NCBI GenBank assembly: GCA_029261255.1
Contig: JAJDBQ010000064.1
Coordinates: 1-56,611 of the forward strand
Length of the DNA stretch: 56,611 nucleotides
From: Nitrospirales bacterium
GTDB lineage: Bacteria; Nitrospirota; Nitrospiria; Nitrospirales; UBA8639
Direction: 5' to 3'
Under the pieces are notes generated by a model. It was not told the DNA's origin. It was given only the letters and a program-made list of their open reading frames with translations, and made no database searches. A program made the translations under genes and the position numbers. Below are positions 36,266-44,966 of this stretch, one piece after another. Numbering within the stretch: the stretch's first letter is position 1; the number at the start of each line of letters is the position of its first letter.

Positions 36266-37765
36266 CTAATTGTGCGTGTTGTTGAGACCAGAGGGAATTT
36301 TAAATCCACTGATCTTAATAACATCATCAGTTCGGTAATCATCTACCAATGGCATATTTCCATCAGCACTATGCTGAATGGCCAAATAGGCAGTCAGGCC
36401 AGAAGCATCAAATTCAAAGCCTGTGGGCTCTGCCGAGGAATCTTTCACCGAAAGAATTTTCACGCAACCATCCGACTTGATATCTCGGTCATTTCCATCT
36501 GGCAAGCAGGCAAAAACATCCCCATTTGGATGGTCTTCAATTACATAGACAATCCCAGTAATCGGTTGAATGGCCAAGTTATCATGCGAATTAAAATCAG
36601 GGTCGCCTTCGACAAATCGATTGACAATAACCGTACGGCCATCATTCCCAGTAGCCAGAGGTTCCAATGGCGCGGAATCTACAGCACACATCGTCTCTGC
36701 CCAGTTGCTAGCCCCACGATTCCCCGTGTTTGTCCAGCAAAAACGCACCCCATCTCCTGTAAAAGTAGGATCCTTATGCAAATCCTCAGGCCGATAATAT
36801 CCAGTCGCCCCAAGTTGATCGGCCTCCATTGGCGCATTTGACGCACTCACTTCAACCCATGCACCATTGCCAATTTCACAACCTTGACCAAACTGTTGAC
36901 TATTATCTCGGCATGAGGCTTGAAATGCGAATACGCGCCCAGCACTCAGCGGTGACCTATTGAAGTTATCGCTAAGGTCGTCTGTCGTACGAGGCACACT
37001 TGGGATAAACTTGAAAATGGCCCCACCATCTGCGTCTTCGATTCCCGTTCCAGGTCGAAGTTCATCGCCGGCAATGACCACTCCGCTATCCAACACCGTC
37101 AACCCTTCCCAACGCATAGTTGGAAGTGCGGTTCGCTTGACTACTCTTCCAGATTGAGTCCCATTTCTTTTGATTATCGCCCCTGTTGCGCGATCTTTGA
37201 CAGAATGGTTTTGAAAGGCCAGTGGCTTCTTAATTTCATACGCACCTCCGTCAGAGGTTTCTTCTGTAGCCAAGTACGTTCCCCAGGGTGTGCGGCGAAT
37301 GCCATCACAACGACTCATGCCTCGAAGAATAGTCCGCACAGACCCATCAATTAAAGAAACGGTTTGGACTGAAGGGTTGTACTTCGTCAACCCGTTATTA
37401 AAGGTACCAATTTCTTCCCGCCCACCTTCAATACAAAAGACCAAGTGCGTAGGACTTTCAGCATTGGGATAAAATGCAAACATGTCGGCTTTATCCCCTG
37501 CTTCTCGAGTGACATACTCCGCTTGCAAGCTTTTAGCCAATTTGACTTGATCGTCGACCGTTTGCACAGGCGTTCGATAATCCCCTTCTGTTGGAGGAGC
37601 CGATTCCTTTATGGGCTTCTTGATTCCAAATAACTTCTTTGATTTGTTATGCAATTTCTTTTCAACGAATTCCCCAAAATCCATTGCAACAGCCGCTTGG
37701 CCTGATAGCATAAGAGCCCCAAATCCTAAAATCCCTACAGCATGACAAAGTGAATATCTTTTCAT
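36266..37765 (-). CDS. PhoX-family alkaline phosphatase (DUF839)
   Basis: A 499-residue exported PhoX-like phosphomonoesterase, a calcium/iron-dependent beta-propeller enzyme. The signal peptide reads VGILGFGALMLSGQAAVA. Conserved PhoX-type segments are MSRCDGIRRTPWGTYLATEE, RWEGLTVLDSGVVIAGDELR and DNLAIQPITGIVYVIEDHPN, with late acidic residues DDYRTDDVI. The signal lacks a twin-arginine motif, so Sec export is likely, unlike classical PhoX. An upstream minus-strand TATTAT (37842-37837), with GTTAG ten bases before it, may be its promoter but shows only one Pho half-site. Confidence 0.82.
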   Translation of the reverse strand: MKRYSLCHAVGILGFGALMLSGQAAVAMDFGEFVEKKLHNKSKKLFGIKKPIKESAPPTEGDYRTPVQTVDDQVKLAKSLQAEYVTREAGDKADMFAFYPNAESPTHLVFCIEGGREEIGTFNNGLTKYNPSVQTVSLIDGSVRTILRGMSRCDGIRRTPWGTYLATEETSDGGAYEIKKPLAFQNHSVKDRATGAIIKRNGTQSGRVVKRTALPTMRWEGLTVLDSGVVIAGDELRPGTGIEDADGGAIFKFIPSVPRTTDDLSDNFNRSPLSAGRVFAFQASCRDNSQQFGQGCEIGNGAWVEVSASNAPMEADQLGATGYYRPEDLHKDPTFTGDGVRFCWTNTGNRGASNWAETMCAVDSAPLEPLATGNDGRTVIVNRFVEGDPDFNSHDNLAIQPITGIVYVIEDHPNGDVFACLPDGNDRDIKSDGCVKILSVKDSSAEPTGFEFDASGLTAYLAIQHSADGNMPLVDDYRTDDVIKISGFKIPSGLNNTHN

Positions 37766-38598
37766 GGCACCTCCTACATATTTAAAAATTTAATGAAATG
37801 AAAAACTCTTTCTTTACTCTTCACGCACTAGTGAAGATAATAGAGGCACTGGCTAACGACCTGCTTTTACCTCTTGCGTGTACCTTCCCTAAGAAATGAC
37901 TCTTACTGACCTAACAAGGGTTGTATGCCTCCTTTCCTTGGAAATTGACCAGAAATTTCAGAAAATTGCTTTCGATCCTTTTCGTGATGATTGAAAGAAA
38001 AACATCAATCTTTAGCCTCCCAGTTCTAAAATACACCCGACAAATTACGGCTAAGTTTCCTCCCAAGATCGCTTCTGTTAAAAAAGTGTGAAATCGGAAA
38101 TTATGGAGATTGATTGACTGCCACCAATGCCAACCTTTGAACACTCATAAATGGCTGAAGAATATTATATAGTGTCTGACCCTTTTTAATTTAACTAACG
38201 CAGCTTTCCTCTTCGTCAATCGCCACGTTGTGCCTTCAATGACGAGGCATATACAATGAGTCACGACAATTCAACAATCAAGTCTTCCTAAGCCTTCAAG
38301 TTGCCAATGTGTTGCGTGAAGATATTTCGCTGTCCTGCTCTTAGCAAGCAGAGGGGCCATCCTGCCTGTTTTTACGAACATCATTTCCACTACTGTCGCG
38401 TAAACAACTGAAATTTCTACCCCATCGACATCTATACCGTTTCTCTGAATTTGTTACATTTCCGTTTGCTCAGTGCCCCTCTCTCTCTAATTCTCTTTCT
38501 AAAGTTTGCAATATGACGTCTCGTAATCTTTAGAATTGGCCATATCCTCGACCTCTTATTTCGATACCGATTCACTTATTGCTCCGCTAGCAACTAGT
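37766..38598. other. Long intergenic region upstream of the PhoX-like gene
   Basis: About 830 bases with no supported gene. It contains a small palindrome near 37820-37837 (CTTCACGCACTAGTGAAG) and a lone minus-strand GTAAC at 38457-38453. A stretch GTGTCTGACCC near 38173 resembles the outer edge of the IS4-type element at 43200 and may be an IS scar. Confidence 0.4.
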
Positions 38599-39999
38599 TT
38601 ACCTAGAGATTTTCACGTCAACCCATACTAAACGATGATCGGAATTGCTCACGAGGGATGAAAATGTCTTGCCTGTCTTGGGCCAAAACACCCCAGAGTC
38701 CTTAATTTTCAGGTTTTTGGACGGTAGGACATAATCAACGCGGAGATTGCCAGGGCTTGGGGGAACATCTCCAAAATCAGCAGTATCAAATTCTGGCTTG
38801 CCTAGTTGAGAAAGGTTAGCTTTACCTTGTACCCTCGCAGCCTCACGACCACCTCGACTTTTTGGTGTTTTCCTTGTATTTATCCGCGGGTGATTGAGTA
38901 GTTGCAGCACAGCTTCGTCGGTACTATCTCCATCAAATGGGTCCGCGTTGAGGTCTCCCATGATGACAAATCTAGCCCGACCACTGAGCCCGCCGGCATT
39001 CCCTTGGTCATCTGAGATATAAACGCTTCGATTGGGGCGGACATAGTCAGCCCAAAACCTGATTTCATCGTGATTCCGACGGCCGTTTCTATCTTCAGGA
39101 CCATCAAACACGGGAGGCGTGGGATGGCTGGCAAGCACGTGAATGACTTTGCCATTAATGTCGATTGGAACATCCCAATGGCTCTTGGAAGAAAGCCGAA
39201 CCGCTTCAAGTTCTTCAATCGAGTACCAATCCGCGGGAGCCAATGTTTCAGGATCGTCTGGTAACAGAGCTCCAGGCATATCCTTCCACAAGAACTGCTG
39301 AAATGTTCGAGTATCAGACTCTACAATCGGGTACTTCGACAGTACCACCATCGCGAACTGTCCCGGAAAAAACCCAAATCCATACGCATCCCCTGGTCCA
39401 GTCGTTGATCCATTCTGATCGTTATCAAGGTCCAATCCTGACGGAATTCCGGTATTCGATGGCGCTAAAAAGACGAATGGAAACTCCACAGGGGCTGCCC
39501 CATTTTGACTCACGGAAAGGTAATTCGTCTGAAAGAGGAGTGCGGCCTGACCATCTTTGTCAAAATCAAATTCATTGATCAATAACACATCTGGATTCAC
39601 CCGCTGAATGATTTCCGCAATCGCCTTAGCTTGTGCGTTATCGGGAGTCGAGAGGTCCGTGATAAGCTCCCCGGCATTGTTTCGATTCAACGAGGCATTG
39701 AATGTGGCAAATCGCACGGACGCATGTCGTTTCCTGAATGGTCTTTGTGAATGTCTATGGTTTTTGCTCCTGTGAAAAGATTGGCCAATCCTTTTATCTT
39801 CTTGCGTAAAGTCATATAAAAACGAGGTTTCACTGACAGCAAAATTTGTTGGGAGAAAGATCCAGACAATGATCAATAAGAAAAGACACGTCGGGGACCA
39901 AAACACATCTTTACTTTTTGAAAGAATTTGCCTGAACGCCGCATCCAGCTTTGCAAATTCAGACCAAATTTCTGAATGGAAGAAATGTATTCTCTTCAT
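38599..39999 (-). CDS. Exported endonuclease/exonuclease/phosphatase-family protein
   Basis: A 466-residue protein of the EEP (DNase I-like) fold, likely a secreted phosphodiesterase or nuclease. A hydrophobic signal segment lies near residues 35-58 (SPTCLFLLIIVWIFLPTNFA). Fold motifs are RFATFNASLNRNN, the metal-binding VDVLLINEFDFD-like block (NPDVLLINEFDFDKDG), FVIMGDLNADPFDGDSTDE, LRVDYVLPSKNLKI and the final SLVSNSDHRLVWVDVKI with the catalytic histidine. The ATG overlaps the stop of a 36-residue ORF. In this cluster it would free phosphate from nucleic acids or phosphodiesters. Confidence 0.83.
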   Translation of the reverse strand: MKRIHFFHSEIWSEFAKLDAAFRQILSKSKDVFWSPTCLFLLIIVWIFLPTNFAVSETSFLYDFTQEDKRIGQSFHRSKNHRHSQRPFRKRHASVRFATFNASLNRNNAGELITDLSTPDNAQAKAIAEIIQRVNPDVLLINEFDFDKDGQAALLFQTNYLSVSQNGAAPVEFPFVFLAPSNTGIPSGLDLDNDQNGSTTGPGDAYGFGFFPGQFAMVVLSKYPIVESDTRTFQQFLWKDMPGALLPDDPETLAPADWYSIEELEAVRLSSKSHWDVPIDINGKVIHVLASHPTPPVFDGPEDRNGRRNHDEIRFWADYVRPNRSVYISDDQGNAGGLSGRARFVIMGDLNADPFDGDSTDEAVLQLLNHPRINTRKTPKSRGGREAARVQGKANLSQLGKPEFDTADFGDVPPSPGNLRVDYVLPSKNLKIKDSGVFWPKTGKTFSSLVSNSDHRLVWVDVKISR

Positions 40000-40106
40000 T
40001 CTCTTTTTCTCCTTCCCCCGATAAGCGCTAACGTCATGACAACCAATGCCGATGCTGAAAGACCAAGGAAAACAAGACTACTTGCGAGAGCCCGTCCGCC
40101 GACCAT
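39996..40106 (-). CDS. 36-residue membrane peptide coupled to the EEP gene
   Basis: A short frame between the PhoD-like and EEP genes. It encodes one hydrophobic helix (ASSLVFLGLSASALVVMTLA) followed by a basic tail (GGRRKRE). AAAGGG lies about six bases before the ATG, and the stop overlaps the start of the EEP gene (ATGA), implying translational coupling. The helix-plus-arginine ending resembles C-terminal sorting tails, but here it stands alone. It could be a small membrane protein, a leader peptide or a chance frame. Confidence 0.45.
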   Translation of the reverse strand: MVGGRALASSLVFLGLSASALVVMTLALIGGRRKRE

Positions 40107-40250
40107 ACAAAACCCTTTCCGGATTCATCGTCTTATCAGCAATCATCAAAAGCTTTGCCTTTGGCCACGGAAACTACCCCCATGGCAGTGAACACCAATA
40201 CCCAGATCTTCTTTGATGAGGCCTTCGTTATCGTTCATTCGCTCTGATAA

Positions 40251-41777
40251 TTAGTGTGGAAACAAGGTCGTTTCAAACACACTTGTGCCTTCAATATTTT
40301 TAATCGAAACGGTTAAATTTCCTAAGGTATCCACTTCTGCATAGCCAAAATTCATCCACGGTTTGGCTTCTTCCCAAGTGGAGACAGCTTCAGCGCTCTC
40401 TGGCCCATAGAAAAAGAGGTTTTCGGCTCCCAACGAATCGTCAAAAGCTCTATTGGGGAAAAGCCCCGCATTCATTGGTCCCGTGACAAATTCGTGAATC
40501 TGGAAACCAGAATCTGCGAGTGAGGGTGTGTAACGGAACACGCCGCCAAAATGAACGTCTGTTGTGATAAAAATCACATTTCTACGCTTCTGTGCCTGAA
40601 TAGTTTGAAAAATCTCTGCAAGTTCATGTTCAAACCCTGTTTCCTGATCAAAGTTCGCCCAACCATCGCGGCCCAATTCTGGAGGGAAGCCTGTAGGAAT
40701 AGAAATCGGAACACTGGAAACAATGACTTTCCATGTCGCGTCAGAACCTTGAATGGTCTTTTTCAACCATTGCAACTGTTCTCGTCCCAGCATCGTTTTC
40801 ACGAATTGTGAATCATCCTTTTCAAGATTGGCATCTCGATATTGACGATTGTCGAGAAAAATCATGTCCACATGTTTGCCCCACCGGGCCTGGCGATACA
40901 ATCGTTCTGGTGTCAGCCTTCTTTCTGCAATGGGGTTATAGGCCAAAAAGGCCTGTAGCCCAAGAGGAAGAAGGTGTTCGTCTGCCGTGTAGGGCAGTGC
41001 AGCACGAGTGTCATGCAACGGCCCAAAATCATTGACGACTTCATGATCGTCCCATACGGCATAATACGGAACCTTAGACAGCAGCTTTTGAAACTTTCGA
41101 TCTTCCCTCCCATACTTCCAATGTGCCCAGAAATTCGGAAGGTCAGCAGATTGAACAAAATCGCCCGGAATTTGAGCATTTTGATAGCGTCCAACGGCTT
41201 CACAAACACCATCAGCATAGATCATGTCCCCAAGTCCGACGAAGAAATCCAGGTCTAATTTTTTGATGGCTTTAAAAATTGGAAAGCCTTCTTCTTGATC
41301 CCTGCAGACATTTTGGCCTGCCACATCTCCACCCCAAGCGAATCGAATTGGCTTAGGATGATTTTTTTCAGGCGCCGTCCTAAATTTTCCCGAGGCCACT
41401 CGATGAGGTGGAACGGACCGATGCCTCTCTCCAAACCACACGAAATACTCGTATTTCGTATCGGGATGAAGCCCTTTTACAAAGATTTTTCCAGTAAAAT
41501 CTTTTGCGAGGGTCACAGATGTTTCTTTTTTGATGGGATGGTCAAGTCCCCGTTTTGACTTCACCAATACATGCATCGTAAGCGGCTTGTTTGTCCTCGC
41601 CCAAATCAGGGCACTACGTGAGGTCACATCTCCAGCCATCACTCCATGCGTCACAGGAGCAGAATGATCCCCTTGTTTGGCCAGAACTAGTCGGTGATTC
41701 AGAATCGTGACAGAAAAAAGAACGACGAGAATTAGCAATATTTTCGACCCACGGAACTGAGGCAGAAGCATGACCAT
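40251..41777 (-). CDS. PhoD-family alkaline phosphatase
   Basis: A 508-residue exported phosphodiesterase/phosphomonoesterase of the PhoD family. After a signal segment (ILLILVVLFSVTILNHRLVL) comes the Fn3-like N-terminal domain (THGVMAGDVTSRSALIWART, then LHPDTKYEYFVWFG). The metallophosphatase core shows FAWGGDVAGQN, FVGLGDMIYADGVCE, AVWDDHEVVNDFG and NVIFITTDVHFGGVF. AAGGAGG stands six bases before the ATG. It begins 56 bases after the metallophosphoesterase stop, in the same operon behind a Pho box. Confidence 0.9.
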   Translation of the reverse strand: MVMLLPQFRGSKILLILVVLFSVTILNHRLVLAKQGDHSAPVTHGVMAGDVTSRSALIWARTNKPLTMHVLVKSKRGLDHPIKKETSVTLAKDFTGKIFVKGLHPDTKYEYFVWFGERHRSVPPHRVASGKFRTAPEKNHPKPIRFAWGGDVAGQNVCRDQEEGFPIFKAIKKLDLDFFVGLGDMIYADGVCEAVGRYQNAQIPGDFVQSADLPNFWAHWKYGREDRKFQKLLSKVPYYAVWDDHEVVNDFGPLHDTRAALPYTADEHLLPLGLQAFLAYNPIAERRLTPERLYRQARWGKHVDMIFLDNRQYRDANLEKDDSQFVKTMLGREQLQWLKKTIQGSDATWKVIVSSVPISIPTGFPPELGRDGWANFDQETGFEHELAEIFQTIQAQKRRNVIFITTDVHFGGVFRYTPSLADSGFQIHEFVTGPMNAGLFPNRAFDDSLGAENLFFYGPESAEAVSTWEEAKPWMNFGYAEVDTLGNLTVSIKNIEGTSVFETTLFPH

Positions 41778-41833
41778 CGTTAACCTCCTTGTGGTTTATG
41801 AAGACGATCCTCAAAGTGGCAGCTGAGACACAT

Positions 41834-42922
41834 TTATGGAAAGACCGCATTTTGTTTGACGATCCGCTCTTGAAATGTAAAGACATTGCGGGAACGCGGA
41901 TTGACGGTAATCTTCAACCAATGAACATCTGGGCTCCCGAACGTCTGAATCCGGCTCATAGTTCCAAGCATGGCTGGCAAGCCATCAGCCGTTACACGAA
42001 AACTGCCAAGCGGTGCGCCAAACATTGGTTTATCAATGAGAAATACATGAAAATCGCCGTGAACGAGAACCACGGGCTTTTTAAACTGCAAAGCGCGCTC
42101 ACGCAAAGTATTAATAAATCTGTTGAACCCGGATCGCCCATCCTCAGTTTCCTCCAGATCAAATCGAGGGTTTCCATGAATCATGATAAACACACCTGGA
42201 CTGCTATTTCGTTCAGCTACATTAAAAGTATGGTTAAGCCAGTGAATAGACGCTGCTTCACGGCTTTGAAATTCTGCGAGCCGGTCGGGCCGAGGATTCT
42301 CGAACGAATCATTCGGATCGATCCCACTCCAAGGGGCCAGGTTATTGTTACTCCCGACAACATGGATCGTCGAAAAGACGACACGCTTCTTTTTAAATAG
42401 GACGTTTTCCACATAGCCTTCGAATCCTGAAAACGTACTTTGTGGTCGCACTCGCATAGGTCGCTGTCCAGTTGATCGGTAGGGATCTAAAAAAAAGACA
42501 TCTCTCAAGAAGGACAAACGCTCTAACGGATTGAATTGCCCATTGCTCTCCCTATGGCAATCTGTCCATTCATTGTCTCCTGGGGTATAGATAAACGCGC
42601 GCTTGAATTTCTGGTATTGACTGAAACGATCAAAATACACCTGATCATCACACCGAGCGCCCCCGCCTTTAATATCTCCGGCATGCATCACGAACTTCAC
42701 ATCTCGCGCACGATTGACTTCTTCAATGACCCTATCGAGCTCCTCCACTTGGCGATCGTCATACGGAACATCCCCAATCACGGCAAATGAAAATTTCTGT
42801 TGCCCAAAGTCTCCTCTATCTCGTTCTCGACTTGTTCCAAACTGTTGCGCGAAGGAAGATTGGGTCATCATCACAACAACAAGAACCCACCCAATACCCA
42901 TGACATAGGTAGTTTTCTCCAT
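41834..42922 (-). CDS. Exported calcineurin-like metallophosphoesterase
   Basis: A 362-residue protein with a signal peptide (GIGWVLVVVMMTQSSFA) and the calcineurin-like motif series: FAVIGDVPYDD, FVMHAGDIKGGGA, IYTPGDNEWTDCHR, FIMIHGNPRFD and VLVHGDFHVFLID. The metal ligands D-H-N-H-H are thus all visible. Substrate unknown; phosphomono- or diesters are likely. First gene of the operon containing phoD, with a Pho box and -10 about 105 bases before the start. Confidence 0.87.
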   Translation of the reverse strand: MEKTTYVMGIGWVLVVVMMTQSSFAQQFGTSRERDRGDFGQQKFSFAVIGDVPYDDRQVEELDRVIEEVNRARDVKFVMHAGDIKGGGARCDDQVYFDRFSQYQKFKRAFIYTPGDNEWTDCHRESNGQFNPLERLSFLRDVFFLDPYRSTGQRPMRVRPQSTFSGFEGYVENVLFKKKRVVFSTIHVVGSNNNLAPWSGIDPNDSFENPRPDRLAEFQSREAASIHWLNHTFNVAERNSSPGVFIMIHGNPRFDLEETEDGRSGFNRFINTLRERALQFKKPVVLVHGDFHVFLIDKPMFGAPLGSFRVTADGLPAMLGTMSRIQTFGSPDVHWLKITVNPRSRNVFTFQERIVKQNAVFP

Positions 42923-43026
42923 ACTCTCTCCTTTCCAACAGATAACATTGTTTCAAAATCTACTTTCTCTCTGAGAGAAAAAACACCCTCCAGCAAGCTA
43001 TTGAAATCTTGTGATGTCCTACATGA

Positions 43027-43080
43027 ATTATGCAAAAATGTTGTTACAACTACGTTTCATAACGCCCTCTCCGTCGTAAC
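43027..43080 (-). promoter_or_regulatory. Pho box and -10 of the metallophosphoesterase-phoD operon
   Basis: On the minus strand: GTTAC (43080-43076), a poor site GAGGG (43069-43065), GAAAC (43058-43054) and GTAAC (43047-43043) at 11-bp steps. The -10 CATAAT (43032-43027) follows after exactly 10 bases. Confidence 0.65.
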
Positions 43081-43199
43081 AAAAGTGTGGAAATGTGAGA
43101 GAAGAACAATGAGTACCCATCCACGACTCACAGTTCTTTGAAAGGTTCGGTGGGGAGAACAGCTGTCCGTACTAGGCTATGAACACAGATTCGTTATTC

Positions 43200-44778
43200 G
43201 TGTCTGACCCGAATGGCACTAAGTTAAGCTCTCTTTGCACGGGATTTTCCTCGATGGGGGATGACCTTCATCTCATGCCGTGGAGCGGTTAATAATTGGT
43301 AGGACTTGGGTCGGCGTTTGACCGCTCGCGGCTCGCTTCTGCCCGGTCGTTCAGCCACCCGTTTTCCTGCAATCGATTCATACAGGCGTCCAATGAATTC
43401 CTGGCGTTCTTGTCGAGTGAGTTTGACTTGATGGAGATGTGGCTCCCACTGCCGGAGTGCTTGGACGCTGGCTTTAAAACTGATCCGGCGGATCGGTTCG
43501 TCTTGCCTCGCGGCCGCCTCCCTCATGAGACAGCGAATGCCGTTATAGGCAATCAAGTGCATGAGGATTTCCTTGTGAACCATGTCCGGCGTTTTGCAGC
43601 GCAGAATGTCCATACCCATGGTGGTTTTGATATCCCGAAAAAACAGTTCGACATCCCACCGCTGGAAATACAGATCCGCCAGCTCGGTGGCGGGATAGGC
43701 CGCCGCATCCAGCAAGGTCGTGATCAGGTAAAAGGAGGACACTCGAAAGCCGGGGTGCTCCACCGTCACTTTGATCTGCCGGAGGACGAGGACAGCTGGT
43801 AACCGTTCCCACTCCTGCTGTGAATAACTAGAGGCAGGGCTTCTGACCGGCTTGTTCCAGTGGATGAGACGGTCGTTTTGCCCAAGTACCTGAATCGCGT
43901 CGGCTTCACTCACCGGCAACCGTCGAGCCAGGGTAATGACCGAATCCACGCCGCGCTCTTGTAGGCAGAAGAGGTCATAATAGCTACAAAACCCCTTGTC
44001 GCCCAGAAAAATATCACCCGGCTTAAAGGTGCTCCATTGCTTCCGCAACATCGGAAGCTCATGGCTTTTTTTGTTCCCCACCTCATAGCTCAGCAAGCCC
44101 CCGGTTTGCAGACAAAAACAGGCACAGAGCGCCGCGCGGGGGAATCCGCAGCCGGGCTGCTGACTGCGCGGTTGGGGCCACACCTGCTGATTGGCCGCGG
44201 TGTCCGGCATACTCACCCCGGTCCCATCCACGACGATCACCCGGCGCCCTTTCAATCGCTCGCTGGTTCGTCGGGCCTGCAGCCAGGTGGCGGTGTCGTG
44301 CAGGATGGCGGCAAGACTGGGCAGATCAAGCTTTTTCCGGGCTTGGCAATAGGCCGCCGTGGACGACGAGGGTACCGCAACGGCCTTCAAGGCGGCATAG
44401 GCTTGGAATTGGCGGACAACCTCTTGGCACCCTCCGTCGGCCCCCAACACCTGAGAGAAAAAGGCCCAAAAAGTGTTTTCTTTGCTGAATACTCGCCGGC
44501 GACTCAACGGGCCTGAGGCCGTAGGGCGAAGATACTCAGTGGGAATGAATTGGCCCAGACACTCGCCCAGTTGACTGAAGGTCTTCCGTTTGAGTTGGGC
44601 CAGCTTGGTCGCCAAAATCTGCTGGGCTGACCGAGGTTTTCTGCGGAGAGTCTGAAGATGGAAGTTTGGGAATAAGGGCGTGAAATGTTTCATCGCACAC
44701 TATGCCAAATCCCCCATGTTTGTGCAGCTATTGTTTCATGGTCCAAGGGCTTAACTTAGTGCCATTCGTTCCTGACAC
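43200..44778 (-). mobile_element. IS4-family insertion sequence, intact
   Basis: About 1.58 kb with one transposase gene. The inverted ends contain the perfect 20-mer CGAATGGCACTAAGTTAAGC at 43210-43229 and its complement at 44749-44768, and an outer GTGTC on both sides. No clear target duplication is visible. It lies about 120 bases upstream of the phosphatase operon promoter and directly abuts a family B dispersed repeat. Confidence 0.85.
43224..44693 (-). CDS. IS4-family transposase
   Basis: A 489-residue DDE transposase. The first aspartate is in VIVVDGTGVSMPDTAAN, the second in IFLGDKGFCSYYDL, and the Y-R-E-K signature is YFQRWDVELFFRDIKTTMGM. An N-terminal DUF4372-like region (LAQLKRKTFSQLGECLGQFI) is also present. 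It seems complete and potentially active. Confidence 0.9.
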   Translation of the reverse strand: MKHFTPLFPNFHLQTLRRKPRSAQQILATKLAQLKRKTFSQLGECLGQFIPTEYLRPTASGPLSRRRVFSKENTFWAFFSQVLGADGGCQEVVRQFQAYAALKAVAVPSSSTAAYCQARKKLDLPSLAAILHDTATWLQARRTSERLKGRRVIVVDGTGVSMPDTAANQQVWPQPRSQQPGCGFPRAALCACFCLQTGGLLSYEVGNKKSHELPMLRKQWSTFKPGDIFLGDKGFCSYYDLFCLQERGVDSVITLARRLPVSEADAIQVLGQNDRLIHWNKPVRSPASSYSQQEWERLPAVLVLRQIKVTVEHPGFRVSSFYLITTLLDAAAYPATELADLYFQRWDVELFFRDIKTTMGMDILRCKTPDMVHKEILMHLIAYNGIRCLMREAAARQDEPIRRISFKASVQALRQWEPHLHQVKLTRQERQEFIGRLYESIAGKRVAERPGRSEPRAVKRRPKSYQLLTAPRHEMKVIPHRGKSRAKRA

Positions 44779-44850
44779 CCATTTTTGGTCCTTTTCCCGA
44801 AAGAAAGGGCCTCGGCTGTCGGGCCGAAACCCGGCATCACAGAAAATTGC
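44776..44850 (+). repeat. Dispersed repeat family B, partial copy
   Basis: Contains CCTTTTCCCGAAAGAAAG and a GGGCCGAAACCCGGCATCAC block, which match the better copies at 53640-53825 (plus strand) and 53162-53300 (minus strand). It begins at the edge of the IS4-family element. Confidence 0.5.
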
Positions 44851-44966
44851 TGAAATACGATATGAGGTAATGGAGGCAGGCCTGACGCTACTAGTGGTAA
44901 GACAAGAAATGACCCCAAATGTCTTGACCAAGCCTGCTAATGGGTGCCCCTCCTACTAATTCAAAT

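Noticed and set aside
36254..36841. A 195-residue plus-strand open frame opposite the PhoX-like gene
   Set aside because: It lies fully antisense to a strongly recognisable exported phosphatase, has no ribosome binding site and no family-like segments.
38431..38468. A possible further Pho box upstream of the PhoX-like gene
   Set aside because: Only CAAAC and GTAAC fit the 11-bp period, no -10 lies at the required 10-bp distance, and the gene start is about 690 bases away.
41789..42400. A 203-residue plus-strand open frame opposite the metallophosphoesterase gene
   Set aside because: It is a shadow of the calcineurin-like gene, whose motifs are all present on the minus strand.
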